From NCBI GenBank assembly GCA_012730045.1, contig JAAYBR010000056.1, forward strand, positions 1 through 32,150: a stretch of 32,150 bases of DNA, written 5' to 3'. The DNA comes from Candidatus Hydrogenedentota bacterium (lineage in GTDB: Bacteria; Hydrogenedentota; Hydrogenedentia; Hydrogenedentales; CAITNO01). Below, one piece after another: positions 24,748 through 32,150 of this stretch; within the stretch, counting starts at the first letter, position 1, and every line of letters starts with the position of its first letter. The position numbers and the translations under genes are program-made. A model generated the notes under the pieces. That model ran no database searches, had not been told where the DNA came from, and saw nothing but the letters and a program-made list of their open reading frames with translations.

Positions 24748-25350
24748 ATGATGGACGCACAGGTGCTCGTGCTGAACAGGTCGTGGGTGGCGGTCAATGT
24801 GGCGCCGCTCCGGCGCGCCCTGCTGCTGCTCTTCCAGGGCCACGCGCGGGTGGTCCACCCGTCCGACTACTCCCTCTACGACTTCCCCTCCTGGTGCGCC
24901 CTGTCCCAGTTCGGCGAGTCGCTGCCGGACAGGCATTATGTCTGCACGGCCTCCCTGCGCATCCGCCACCCCGAGGTCATCGTGCTCACGGACTTCAACG
25001 AGTGCGTGCACCAGGCGGTGCGGCTTTCGCGCCGCAACATCTTCGTGCGCGACCGCCATGTCTGCCAGTATTGCGGGCGGCGCTTCGCCCGCGCCGAGCT
25101 GACCATTGACCACGTCGTGCCCCGGTCGCGCGGAGGCCGCGACACGTGGACCAATCTCGTGCTCGCCTGCGTGGCGTGCAACCTCCGAAAGCGCAACCGC
25201 ACGCCGGAGGAGGCGGGCATGCCGCTCCTGCGCCGGCCCGCCGAGCCGCGCTGGCTGCCCCGCTTCGGCACGCGCATCCCCCCCGACGAGCTGATCACCT
25301 GGCAGAAGTTCGTGGACCTCGCCTACTGGAACACCGAAATCGGCGAGTAG
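24748..25350 (+). CDS. HNH endonuclease family protein
   Basis: A 200-residue protein. The N-terminal part has VLVLNRSW and RRALLLLFQGHARVV, a conserved module of unknown role in a widespread stand-alone HNH group. The nuclease part has zinc-binding CQYC (106-109) and CVAC (141-144), DHVVPRSRGG (121-130) with the catalytic-type His122, and TN at 135-136 for the middle Asn. It probably cuts or nicks DNA with a divalent metal; no restriction or phage partner lies next to it. Starts at 24748 or 24751 (tandem ATG) are both possible, and no clear ribosome site decides. It stands alone with its own promoter. Confidence 0.85.
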   Translation: MMDAQVLVLNRSWVAVNVAPLRRALLLLFQGHARVVHPSDYSLYDFPSWCALSQFGESLPDRHYVCTASLRIRHPEVIVLTDFNECVHQAVRLSRRNIFVRDRHVCQYCGRRFARAELTIDHVVPRSRGGRDTWTNLVLACVACNLRKRNRTPEEAGMPLLRRPAEPRWLPRFGTRIPPDELITWQKFVDLAYWNTEIGE

Positions 25351-25442
25351 CGCGCGGCTTGCCACGGACCCGCGAAATGCTCCACAATGAAGGCAAAGCA
25401 AACCCGGCGGACGCCGCGTCGCCGCCAAAGGGAGGACACCGC

Positions 25443-26417
25443 ATGAATGTCGCAATCATAGGCTGCGGGGGCATGGGCGCGCTCCACGCCCAGATGGCCG
25501 CCAACTGCGGGCTGAAGGTCGCGCTCTGCGCCGACGTGGTGCGCCCCGCGGCCAAAGCCCTCGCGGAGAAGCACGGCGCGAAGGTCGCCGCGAGTCCCGA
25601 GGCCGCCTGCGCCGCGAAGAACGTGGACATCGTGGCGATCACCACGCCGACGCCCACGCACCTGCCGCTCATCCGCGCGGCGGCGAAGGCCGGCAAGCAG
25701 ATCTTCTGCGAGAAGCCCTTCTGCCGCACCGTGCCGGAATGCGAAAAGGCGATCCAGGCGGCGGAGAAGGCCGGCGTGAAGCTCTTCGTCGGACACGTGG
25801 TCCGCTACTTCCACGAGTTCGAGAAAATGCGCGGGCAGATCCAGTCCGGCGCCCTCGGCGAGGTGGGCTGGGCCAAGCTCTACCGGGGCGGCGTCTTCCC
25901 CGGCGGGCCGAAGAGCTGGTTCCGCGACTACAAACAGACCGGCGGGGCCACCCTCGACAGCATGATCCACGACCTGGACTGGGTGCGCTACGTCTTCGGC
26001 GAGCCCGAGCGGATTTTCTGCCAGACCCTCATGCGCTCCGAGCCCGTCGCCATGGACCACTCCCAGGTGACCCTGCGCATGAAGAGCGGCCTCATCGCCA
26101 CCGTCATCGGCACCTGGGCCCAGCCCAGCGGATTCCGTGTGATGGCGGAGATCTGCGGCAGCAGGGGCATGCTCCAGTACGACATGAACGAGGCACCCCT
26201 GCGCCTGGAGGCGCGCGCCACCGCCGCCGGGCCCAACTGGTTCGTCCCCATGAACCCCGTCGCAAAAAGCCCCTACCAGTCCGAATGGGAGGACTTCCTC
26301 GCCTGGCTGGACGGCAAGGGGACGCCCCGCGTCACCACGCGCGACGCCCTGGCCGCCGTGGCCATGGCCGAGGCGGCGTTGAAATCGGCAAAAACCGGCC
26401 AGCCGGTCACTTTCTGA
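25443..26417 (+). CDS. Gfo/Idh/MocA family NAD(P)-dependent oxidoreductase
   Basis: A 324-residue cytoplasmic dehydrogenase. The Rossmann loop GCGGMG is at 7-12, CEKPF at 89-93 holds the family Lys, and SMIHDLDWVRYVFG carries the active-site His in the C-terminal domain. Family members act on myo-inositol, glucose or other sugar and polyol substrates; which one is not readable. A good ribosome site (GGGAGG) precedes the ATG. It is the first gene of a three-gene run with a second family member 14 nt downstream and a TIM-barrel isomerase after that, a layout typical of inositol or sugar-acid breakdown. Confidence 0.9.
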   Translation: MNVAIIGCGGMGALHAQMAANCGLKVALCADVVRPAAKALAEKHGAKVAASPEAACAAKNVDIVAITTPTPTHLPLIRAAAKAGKQIFCEKPFCRTVPECEKAIQAAEKAGVKLFVGHVVRYFHEFEKMRGQIQSGALGEVGWAKLYRGGVFPGGPKSWFRDYKQTGGATLDSMIHDLDWVRYVFGEPERIFCQTLMRSEPVAMDHSQVTLRMKSGLIATVIGTWAQPSGFRVMAEICGSRGMLQYDMNEAPLRLEARATAAGPNWFVPMNPVAKSPYQSEWEDFLAWLDGKGTPRVTTRDALAAVAMAEAALKSAKTGQPVTF

Positions 26418-26431
26418 GGGAGGTTCACACC

Positions 26432-27415
26432 ATGACCAAGATCGGCATCATGAGTTTCGCCCACATGCACGCCCACGGCTACGCCGCCGCGCTCAACGCC
26501 CTGCCCGACGCCACCCTTGCGGCGGTGTGGGACGACGACGCGAAGCGCGGAAAGGCAGCCGCGAAGAAACACGGCGCGCCCTTCACCGCCTCGATGGACG
26601 CCTTCCTGGCCTCCGGCCTCGACGGTGTCATCGTCACCTCGGAGAATGTGAAACACCGCGCGATGGTGGAGGCCGCCGCCGCCGCCGGCCTGTGGATCCT
26701 TTGCGAGAAGCCGCTGGCCCCCACCGCCGCCGACGCCAGGGCCATGGTCGCCGCCTGCAAGAAGGCGAAGGTCGGCCTCGGCACCGCGTTCCCCTGCCGC
26801 TGGGCGCCGCCGCTGGCGGAGGCGAAGGCCAAGATCGCCGCGGGCGCCCTCGGCGAAATCCGCGCCGTCACCTGCACCAACCACGGCCAGGCCCCCGGCG
26901 GCTGGTTCGCCGACCCCGCCCTCAGCGGCGGCGGCGCCACGATGGACCACACGGTCCATGTGGCCGACCTGCTCCGCTGGATGCTGGGCCGCGAGTTCAC
27001 GAAGGTCTACTGCGAGCTGGGCAACCAGCTCCACCGGGGCGAACTCGCCACCGACGACATCGGCAGCGTCCATCTGGAGATGAAGGGCGGCGTGCAGGTG
27101 AGCCATCTGGCAAGCTGGAGCCGCCCGAAGAGCTTCCCCGCCTGGGGCGACGTCACCCTTCACTTCATGGGCGACAAGGGCGTCCTCTTTGTGGACGCCT
27201 TCCGGCAGAACCTGACCGCCTACGACGACAAGGACATGCGCGTGCGCTGGGTGGGTTACGGCGACAGCGCCGACGAGGGCCTCGTCGCCGACTTCGTCCA
27301 GGCCGTCCGCGAGCGCCGCGACCCGTCCGCCACCGGCGTGGACGGCCTGCGCGCCACCGAGGTCACCGAGGCCGCCTACCGCTCCGCCAAGACCGGCAAA
27401 GCGGTGAAGATCTAA
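26432..27415 (+). CDS. Gfo/Idh/MocA family oxidoreductase with divergent nucleotide loop
   Basis: A 327-residue protein of the same family as its upstream neighbour. The N-terminal strand is present (KIGIMSF), but the usual GxGxxG loop reads AHMHAHGYA (10-18). CEKPLA is at 91-96, and GGGATMDHTVHVADLLRWMLG holds the C-terminal active-site His. Because the glycine loop is replaced by a His-rich one, cofactor binding may be changed. GGGAGG precedes the ATG. It lies between the first dehydrogenase and the isomerase with 14-nt and 19-nt gaps, so all three are likely one operon acting on one sugar or polyol. Confidence 0.85.
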   Translation: MTKIGIMSFAHMHAHGYAAALNALPDATLAAVWDDDAKRGKAAAKKHGAPFTASMDAFLASGLDGVIVTSENVKHRAMVEAAAAAGLWILCEKPLAPTAADARAMVAACKKAKVGLGTAFPCRWAPPLAEAKAKIAAGALGEIRAVTCTNHGQAPGGWFADPALSGGGATMDHTVHVADLLRWMLGREFTKVYCELGNQLHRGELATDDIGSVHLEMKGGVQVSHLASWSRPKSFPAWGDVTLHFMGDKGVLFVDAFRQNLTAYDDKDMRVRWVGYGDSADEGLVADFVQAVRERRDPSATGVDGLRATEVTEAAYRSAKTGKAVKI

Positions 27416-27434
27416 CCCCACAGGAGAACCGGCT

Positions 27435-28310
27435 GTGAAGGAGAACACCACCGTGACAAGGCGGGCGGCGATGGGCGCGATGGCGGGGACGGTCGGGGCG
27501 GCGTGCCTCGCCACCGGCGCGTCCTGCGCGCAGGAGACTGCCCCGGCGGCGGCTGGCGGACGGATCAGGCAGTCCGTCTCGCGCTGGTGCTACGGCAAGA
27601 TCCCGATGGACGAGTTCTGCGCGGCCATCAAGGGCATGGGCATCCACGGCATGGACCTCGTCGGCCCCGAGGACTGGGACGCGGTCCTGAAGAACGGCGT
27701 CGAGGTGGCCCTGTCCACGGGCCCCGGCGACATCAAGGACGGCTGGAACGACCCGGCCAACCACGAGCGGCTCATCGCGGGCGCGGAGAAGATGTTCCCG
27801 GAGCTCCAGAAGCGCGGCATCCGCAACATGGTCGTCTTCTCCGGCAACCGCAAGGGCATGTCGGACGACCAGGGTTTGAAAAACTGCGCCGCCGGGCTGA
27901 AACAGATCCTGCCGGCGGCGGAAAAGGCCGGCGTGACGGTCATCATGGAGCTGCTCAACAGCAAGCGGAACCACAAGGACTACATGTGCGACCGCACCCC
28001 CTGGGGCGCGGAGCTCGCCGGGGCCCTTGGCGCGAAGAACTTCGGCCTCCTCTACGACGTCTACCACATGCAGATCATGGAGGGCGATGTCATGGACACC
28101 ATCCGCGAGTTCCACCCCGTCATCGCCCACTACCACACCGGCGGCGTCCCCGGCCGCCACGAGATAGACGGCGGGCAGGAGTTGAACTACCGGCGCATCT
28201 GCGAGACCATCGCCGAGACCGGGTTCACCGGATGGCTGGCCCACGAGTTCACCCCCACCCGGGCCCCCCTGACCAGCCTCCGCGAGGCCTACGACATCTG
28301 CAACGTCTGA
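27435..28310 (+). CDS. Tat-type exported sugar phosphate isomerase/epimerase (TIM barrel)
   Basis: A 291-residue xylose-isomerase-like TIM barrel, close in pattern to hydroxypyruvate isomerase-type proteins. VIMELLNSKRNH (metal Glu), GLLYDVYHMQIMEGD (Asp and His) and the late GWLAHEFTPT (Glu) are the metal-binding positions expected. The N-terminus has TRRAAMGAMAG and a hydrophobic run with Ala-rich end (to about 32), a twin-arginine or Sec signal, so the enzyme is probably exported although the two preceding dehydrogenases are not. The GTG at 27435 has AGGAG 8 nt upstream; a second GTG at 27453 is also possible. It ends the operon; an unusual inverted repeat follows. Confidence 0.85.
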   Translation: MKENTTVTRRAAMGAMAGTVGAACLATGASCAQETAPAAAGGRIRQSVSRWCYGKIPMDEFCAAIKGMGIHGMDLVGPEDWDAVLKNGVEVALSTGPGDIKDGWNDPANHERLIAGAEKMFPELQKRGIRNMVVFSGNRKGMSDDQGLKNCAAGLKQILPAAEKAGVTVIMELLNSKRNHKDYMCDRTPWGAELAGALGAKNFGLLYDVYHMQIMEGDVMDTIREFHPVIAHYHTGGVPGRHEIDGGQELNYRRICETIAETGFTGWLAHEFTPTRAPLTSLREAYDICNV

Positions 28311-28323
28311 GGGGGGCGGCAGG

Positions 28324-28417
28324 ATGGACGGCATGGACGCTATGGACAGGATGGACTGACCGCGCGGGAGGCGCGCATTTCCCTGTCCATGTTGTCCATA
28401 TCGTCCATCATGTCCAT
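28324..28417. repeat. Inverted array of four 9-nt ATGGACnnn units on each side
   Basis: ATGGAC occurs at 28324, 28333, 28342 and 28351; its complement GTCCAT occurs at 28385, 28394, 28403 and 28412, each at exact 9-nt steps. The two 33-nt arms can pair over four perfect 6-bp blocks, with a 28-nt loop that has its own GC hairpin. It lies between convergent genes and may stop transcription from both sides. Confidence 0.7.
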
Positions 28418-28430
28418 GGTTCCGTTCCAG

Positions 28431-29318
28431 TCACCCGGGGGCGTTGGCGTCGAAGAAGGCGATCATCCGCCGCATGAACTGGGGGTGGAGCATCGTGGTG
28501 ACGTGGTCGGTTCCGGGGAGGTGGACCAGCTCGTGGCGGGCCATGACGCCGGGGAGCTTGTCCGAGGCCTCGCGGATGCCGTCGCGGGCGCCGACCAGGG
28601 TGAGGGCGGGCACCGTGTTGTTCCGCAGGGCCTCCTCGGAAACCACCAGCGCCTCGAAGGTGCGGAAGACGTTCACAATGGCCGCCTTGTCGTTGATGAT
28701 CCCCATGAAGAAGTTGGCCAGGGCGCACTGGATCCACCGGGCCTTCTTCCCCGGGTCCAGCCAGTGGGTGATGGGGTCGAACACGCCGCGCTCCTCGATG
28801 GCCGCGACAATCTCGCGGAAGAGCGCGCGCTTGTCGTTGTCCAGCTGGTCCCATCCGGCGGCGCCGATGACGGCGCCCAGCAGACGCGACGGGTGGCGCT
28901 CGACGGTTTTAAGGACGATGAACCCGCCCATGGAGTACCCCGCGATGAAGGCCTTTTCGATTCCCAGGTGGTCCATCAGCCGGACAATGTCGTCGCACAG
29001 GTGGATGCCGTAGGCCGCCGGGTCGTGGGGCTTGCCGCTGAGGCCGTGGCCGCGCACGTCCAGCATGATGATGCGGTAGCCCCGGCGCAGGAGCGCGCGG
29101 ACGCAGCCGGGGCGCCGCCAGTTGAGGTCGGCGTGCACGGCGAAGCCGTGGATGAGCACCACCGGAACGCCCTCCCCCTCGTCGGTGTAGTGAATGGGCA
29201 CCCCCGCCGCATCGAAGACCTTTCCGCGCACCCTGCGGAACAGGACAAACCCGGCCGCGGCCGCGACAACGGCGGCCAGCAGCGCCAAAACGCACAGCAA
29301 TCCCGGGACCATGGCCAT
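28431..29318 (-). CDS. Membrane-anchored alpha/beta-hydrolase
   Basis: A 295-residue hydrolase with one N-terminal membrane helix (about 5-27) and no clear cleavage site. VVLIHGFA (53-60) is the oxyanion-hole region, GYSMGG (127-132) the nucleophile elbow with Ser129, LVGARDGI the acid region, and PGTDHVTTM the catalytic His. It is of the epoxide hydrolase/haloperoxidase/lipase type; the substrate is unknown. AGGAGG precedes the ATG at 29318; an internal ATG at 29312 is less well placed. A TACCAT-like box lies about 35 nt upstream. It is a separate transcription unit convergent with the sugar operon. Confidence 0.82.
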   Translation of the reverse strand: MAMVPGLLCVLALLAAVVAAAAGFVLFRRVRGKVFDAAGVPIHYTDEGEGVPVVLIHGFAVHADLNWRRPGCVRALLRRGYRIIMLDVRGHGLSGKPHDPAAYGIHLCDDIVRLMDHLGIEKAFIAGYSMGGFIVLKTVERHPSRLLGAVIGAAGWDQLDNDKRALFREIVAAIEERGVFDPITHWLDPGKKARWIQCALANFFMGIINDKAAIVNVFRTFEALVVSEEALRNNTVPALTLVGARDGIREASDKLPGVMARHELVHLPGTDHVTTMLHPQFMRRMIAFFDANAPG

Positions 29319-29433
29319 GACCGCGCCCTCCTATGTGTGACGGCGGCGTGGATGGTACCACACACCCGGCCCCCTGGAAAACAAGAACCGGGGCCGCCCG
29401 GAAGGGCGGCCCCGGCAGGAGGCGAAAGGGGGA

Positions 29434-30414
29434 TTACATCGCGGTGAACATGCCGATCAGCTGGGCCATCGGGCCGTTCACGGGCGCCTCGCCGTTCTGC
29501 TCGTAGCGCATGAACTCGACGTGGCCGTCCATGTAGAGGACGTTGCTGCCGCCGGGGACGTGGTTGAACGCGGCGGCGTTGGTGCTGATCAGGTCGAACA
29601 TGATGAACAGGGTGCTCTGCGCCATGTTGGCCGCGCCCGGGTTGTTGATGTCCGTGATCAGGAAGCGCTCAATGCCCTCGCGCAGGCGGTAGACCGTGTT
29701 GCCGCGGCCGTTGCCCATGCCGGGGTAGGTGTTGCTCACGTCAACGTCCTGGTCGGCCCGGGGATACCCGCCCCGCGCGCTGCCGGCAAGATACGGGGCG
29801 ATCTCTGTGGCGTTGAGGAGCCCGTTAAGCGCGGCACCCAGCTGGGTCGGCGCCAGGGAGTTGGGGTCCGGAATCTCGTCCGGATCAAGCAGGCCGCTCA
29901 GGAGGCCGAAGAACGGGAAGGTGTTGATCGCGACCTGGTTGTCGGAGTTGTCAATCACCCAGCCGAGGTAGGTGTAGCTGTTGTCAATGGTGCGCGCGCA
30001 ACGGCCGCCGTTGTTGTGCGTGTAGCCGAAGCACCAGTCGTTGGGGGGATTCTGCGAGTGCGCCTTGTCAATGTTCTCGTCCAGGCTCGCGCTTGAGGGG
30101 CAGAACGCGATCATCGGGTCGGTGAGGTATTCGGGGAAGATGGTGAACACGTTGGGGCCCGCGTCCAGGGCGCCCTTGTACGTGACGCCGTCTTCCGTGA
30201 GGTAGGAACCCGCCTGGATCGGGGGGAAAGACCCCTTGGCCTCGTTCGAGTACATCTTGTAGACCAGACCCCACTGCTTGAGGTTGTTCTGGCAGGAGGA
30301 GCGGCGGGCGGCCTCGCGGGCGCGCGCCAGGGCCGGCAGCAGGATCGCGGCCAGGATGCCGATGATGGCAATAACCACCAGCAGCTCGATCAGGGTAAAG
30401 CCGTGCTTCTTCAT
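29434..30414 (-). CDS. Prepilin-like protein with N-methylation motif and C-terminal H-x10-DG motif
   Basis: A 326-residue protein. It begins [21 protein letters not shown], the type IV prepilin/type II pseudopilin signal with cleavage expected after Gly5 and methylation of Phe6, followed by [20 protein letters not shown], the amphipathic helix. The globular part is long, and near the end H-x10-DG with GHVEFMRY matches the H-x9-DG type motif of the DUF1559/prepilin-like family that is greatly expanded in Planctomycetota, Lentisphaerota and Hydrogenedentota. Its role is probably an extracellular or envelope fibre component, not a classical pilin. AAGGAA lies 7 nt before the ATG. No pilus assembly genes lie nearby. 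Confidence 0.9.
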   Translation of the reverse strand: MKKHGFTLIELLVVIAIIGILAAILLPALARAREAARRSSCQNNLKQWGLVYKMYSNEAKGSFPPIQAGSYLTEDGVTYKGALDAGPNVFTIFPEYLTDPMIAFCPSSASLDENIDKAHSQNPPNDWCFGYTHNNGGRCARTIDNSYTYLGWVIDNSDNQVAINTFPFFGLLSGLLDPDEIPDPNSLAPTQLGAALNGLLNATEIAPYLAGSARGGYPRADQDVDVSNTYPGMGNGRGNTVYRLREGIERFLITDINNPGAANMAQSTLFIMFDLISTNAAAFNHVPGGSNVLYMDGHVEFMRYEQNGEAPVNGPMAQLIGMFTAM

Positions 30415-30607
30415 GATATAGTTCCTTAATCAGCCGGATTCGCCGGGTCGGAGAAGGCAACAGGCCTTCCCCAATCTGGACGAATGACACTCAATGCACT
30501 AAAGTCTACAACACTTCGGGGGGGGAGTGCAAGTGCCGCACCCCCGTTTTCTTCGCCCATGTGCCGCGCTCCCGGCGCTCCGAAGCGCGTCAAACGGGGC
30601 CGGCCGT

Positions 30608-30624
30608 CTTGTCCGGCGATCCGG
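30608..30624. repeat. Single end of the MITE-like element family
   Basis: Seventeen nucleotides identical to 19585-19601 (core TTGTCCGGCGATCC), lying just outside the stop of the coiled-coil protein gene at 30630. No second end is seen within a few hundred bases, so this may be a remnant. Confidence 0.4.
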
Positions 30625-30629
30625 CACGC

Positions 30630-31562
30630 TCAGCGTTTCTTGCGCCCCTTGACCGACTTGGGGTTGGGCTCGGCCCCGGAATCGCCTTCCGTGTCGGCCT
30701 TTTCGGCGTCTTCCGCCTGCGTCGGCGGCGCGGCGGGAAGCGTGTCTTCCTCCGAAGGCGCCTCCGCCGCCTCTAGAACCTCCGTCCCGCCCGCACCGTC
30801 CGGGGACGGCGGGTCCGCCCCCTCAAAGGCGACCGGCTCGGCTTTGCCCTCTTGAATGTAGAGGATGGTGTCGCGGCCCGAGGCCCGGTGGCGGCTGACG
30901 GAGAGCACCCGGCGGGCCGAGCCGCCTTTCTCGTCGTCGGCAAAGGCGCGGGCGGCCTCCGGGTCGTCAAAAACCTCTATGTTAATGTTGTCATACCCGG
31001 CGTACTCCGCCCGGAGCTCCCGTCCGAGGTTCTCCACGTCCTCCCGGCTGCTGCCGGGGGGCACCGCGCCGATCAGCCCCTTGAGGGTGGCGGCGTCCCC
31101 GCCGATCTCGGCGGCCGTCTCGGGGTCGCGGCCCCACTCGCGCACCACGGTGAACGCGAAAGGCGCGGGCGGCGGCGGGGCGGGCGCCTCCAGGAGCAGC
31201 GCCTCCAGCTCCTCCGCGCCGGGCCGGGGCACGAAGGCGGGCTCGGGCAGGCCGAGGGCCTCCCGCTGGGCGCGCAGGCGGCCCACCTCGTCGCGGAGCA
31301 GCTCGTTCTGCGCCCGCAGGTCCGCCATCATCTGGTTCACCAGCACGTCCAGCGTCTGCTGCAGGAGCCGGATGTCGTCGCGCAGGTCGGCCACCTCGTT
31401 GCGCAGCGCCGCCGTTTCCGACACCGGCGCCCCGGCGTCCGGCAGGGCCATTTCCGGTTTGGGCGGGGCCGCCGTCCCCCCGCCGGCGGACTGGGCCGCC
31501 GAAAGCGCGGCGAAGACCACCGGCGGCAGGGCCGCCGCCAGACGCCTCCAATCCAGCCGCAT
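30630..31562 (-). CDS. Secreted coiled-coil protein of unknown function
   Basis: A 310-residue protein with a Sec signal peptide (to about residue 23, AAQS) and a heptad-rich coiled coil (about 47-98, with repeated Leu at a/d positions in VADLRDDIRLLQQTL). A Pro/Ala linker follows (about 120-135), then a mixed alpha/beta domain (about 135-245; ENLGRELRAEYAGYDNINIEVF and a VSRHRASGRDTILYIQEG hairpin). A Pro/Glu/Asp-rich stretch comes next, and the protein ends in a basic tail (KSVKGRKKR). I do not recognise the family. The ATG at 31562 has AGGAGA upstream. It probably acts in the periplasm, where the coiled coil would make it an oligomer. Confidence 0.72.
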   Translation of the reverse strand: MRLDWRRLAAALPPVVFAALSAAQSAGGGTAAPPKPEMALPDAGAPVSETAALRNEVADLRDDIRLLQQTLDVLVNQMMADLRAQNELLRDEVGRLRAQREALGLPEPAFVPRPGAEELEALLLEAPAPPPPAPFAFTVVREWGRDPETAAEIGGDAATLKGLIGAVPPGSSREDVENLGRELRAEYAGYDNINIEVFDDPEAARAFADDEKGGSARRVLSVSRHRASGRDTILYIQEGKAEPVAFEGADPPSPDGAGGTEVLEAAEAPSEEDTLPAAPPTQAEDAEKADTEGDSGAEPNPKSVKGRKKR

Positions 31563-31777
31563 GACGCTTTCTCCTGTGTTCCGCCCCCCCGGGATAACGC
31601 GCGGACACAGCGCCCGGGGGACGCTGTCCGTGCAGGAAGCGTGGGCCAGCGGCCCGGGGCAAGTCAAGTTTCCGGAAGGGCCGCCGGAAATTCCATCCGA
31701 CCGATCGGTCGGACAAGTCGGACGGGTCGGACCCGCGCTCGGGGCCGGGTGGTGGTTGGTCCGGCGCCTTCCGGAAG

Positions 31778-31807
31778 TTGACACCCCTCCCGCACGCGGT
31801 GTATCTT
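31778..31807 (+). promoter_or_regulatory. Promoter of tRNA-Leu
   Basis: TTGACA (31778-31783), an 18-nt spacer and TATCTT (31802-31807). The -35 is a perfect consensus. A short GC hairpin (31822-31836) lies in the leader before the tRNA. Confidence 0.65.
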
Positions 31808-31850
31808 AGCCGCCGCCTCAGCCCCCCTCCGGGGGCCTTTCCCCTCCCGT

Positions 31851-31937
31851 GCCGGGATGGCGAAATTGGCAGACGCAGTGGACTCAAAATCCACCGGTAG
31901 TGATACCGTGGGGGTTCGACCCCCCCTCCCGGCACCA
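31851..31937 (+). tRNA. tRNA-Leu (anticodon CAA)
   Basis: An 87-nt class II tRNA. The acceptor stem GCCGGGA pairs with TCCCGGC, the anticodon stem is GTGGA/TCCAC around loop CTCAAAA, giving anticodon CAA that reads UUG. A long variable arm (CGGTAGTGATACCG) marks it as leucine, the T-arm GGTTCGACC is present, and CCA is encoded. A T run follows at 31942-31949 and probably stops transcription. Confidence 0.95.
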
Positions 31938-31969
31938 TTTCCTTTTTTTCACCCCCCCGCGCCCCCTTG

Positions 31970-32150
31970 GTCGCCGGATAAGGTGTCGTGAGAACCGAAG
32001 CCGCAGCGGGAACGAGATTGCCGCGCTTCGCTGCTAATGAAGTGGACGTATTCTTCCGCGCTCCAAGCCGCCGGTTTTTCTCTGCCAAACGTGGAAATGG
32101 CCGAAAGCGAAAGTCTTGGGCATCCCGGAGGGATGCAGGACATTAGCCGG
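31970..32150. repeat. Second partial copy of the palindromic repeat, then another palindrome at the window end
   Basis: About 31970-32040 aligns with 19340-19410 (shared blocks TCGCCGGATAAG, GAGAACCGAAGCCG and TTGCCGCGCTTCG), but the inner second half is missing. Further right, GCATCCC-gga-GGGATGC (32120-32136) is a separate perfect palindrome followed by a sequence cut off by the window end. No gene is supported here. Confidence 0.55.

Noticed and set aside
28324-28417. CRISPR-like array of 9-nt units
   Set aside because: Units are too short and the two halves are inverted, without spacers; a hairpin is the simpler reading.
31578-31730. Direct repeats of GTCGGAC-type upstream of the tRNA as an operator array
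   Set aside because: Only a few loose copies around 31697-31730; they are short and fit chance in GC-rich DNA.

Overview
The window reads as a stretch of chromosome from a GC-rich, Gram-negative-type, uncultured bacterium. HldE (ADP-heptose synthesis for lipopolysaccharide) implies an outer membrane. Several features together resemble the Planctomycetota / Lentisphaerota / Hydrogenedentota part of the tree: Tat-exported Gfo/Idh/MocA dehydrogenases and TIM-barrel sugar isomerases, a prepilin-like protein with a C-terminal H-x(n)-DG motif, a giant PKD-PASTA-SUMF1 protein with a Gly-Glu linker, and many palindromic intergenic repeats. I lean towards Hydrogenedentota, but that is inference from gene style; no 16S or ribosomal marker is present.

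Layout. Positions 1-193 hold only palindromic repeat DNA. A methyltransferase (194-910, minus) diverges from surE (1095-1856). A plus-strand run follows: a NagB-like protein, a renalase-like FAD oxidoreductase, GlpD and two paralogous alpha/beta hydrolases (1969-7433); three of its junctions are 3-nt gaps or ATGA overlaps. A small Ala-Lys-Pro histone-H1-like gene (7628-7906, minus) has a long palindrome-rich leader, and hldE (8400-9875) lies on the other side. A PurF-like protein without the glutaminase cysteine (9892-11343, minus), a secreted protein of unknown function, a Tat-exported Gfo/Idh/MocA oxidoreductase, a membrane-anchored phospholipase-D-fold protein and a tiny membrane protein fill the window to 15866. 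Two GNAT-fold proteins (one LuxI/FeeM-like) and a B12-binding radical SAM protein occupy 15891-19232 on the minus strand.

The accessory-looking part is 19233-24365: a MITE-like palindromic element, a strong promoter, and one 1536-residue predicted lipoprotein with a PKD domain, nine PASTA repeats and three SUMF1 (formylglycine-generating-enzyme fold) domains in three PASTA-SUMF1 cassettes. It is visibly less GC-rich than its neighbours, its conserved blocks are nearly identical in DNA, and the ends of the three SUMF1 domains vary in the way known for diversity-generating retroelement targets. No reverse transcriptase or template repeat is visible here, so this stays a hypothesis.

From 24748 onwards there is an HNH nuclease, a carbohydrate-type operon of two Gfo/Idh/MocA oxidoreductases plus an exported TIM-barrel isomerase (25443-28310), a 4 x 9-nt inverted repeat between convergent genes, a membrane-anchored alpha/beta hydrolase, a prepilin-like protein, a secreted coiled-coil protein, and a tRNA-Leu(CAA) with its own promoter. 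The window ends in repeat DNA related to the element near 19340. The most unusual items are the giant PKD-PASTA-SUMF1 protein with its variable segments, the PurF-like and NagB-like proteins that have lost key catalytic residues, and the families of palindromic intergenic elements.
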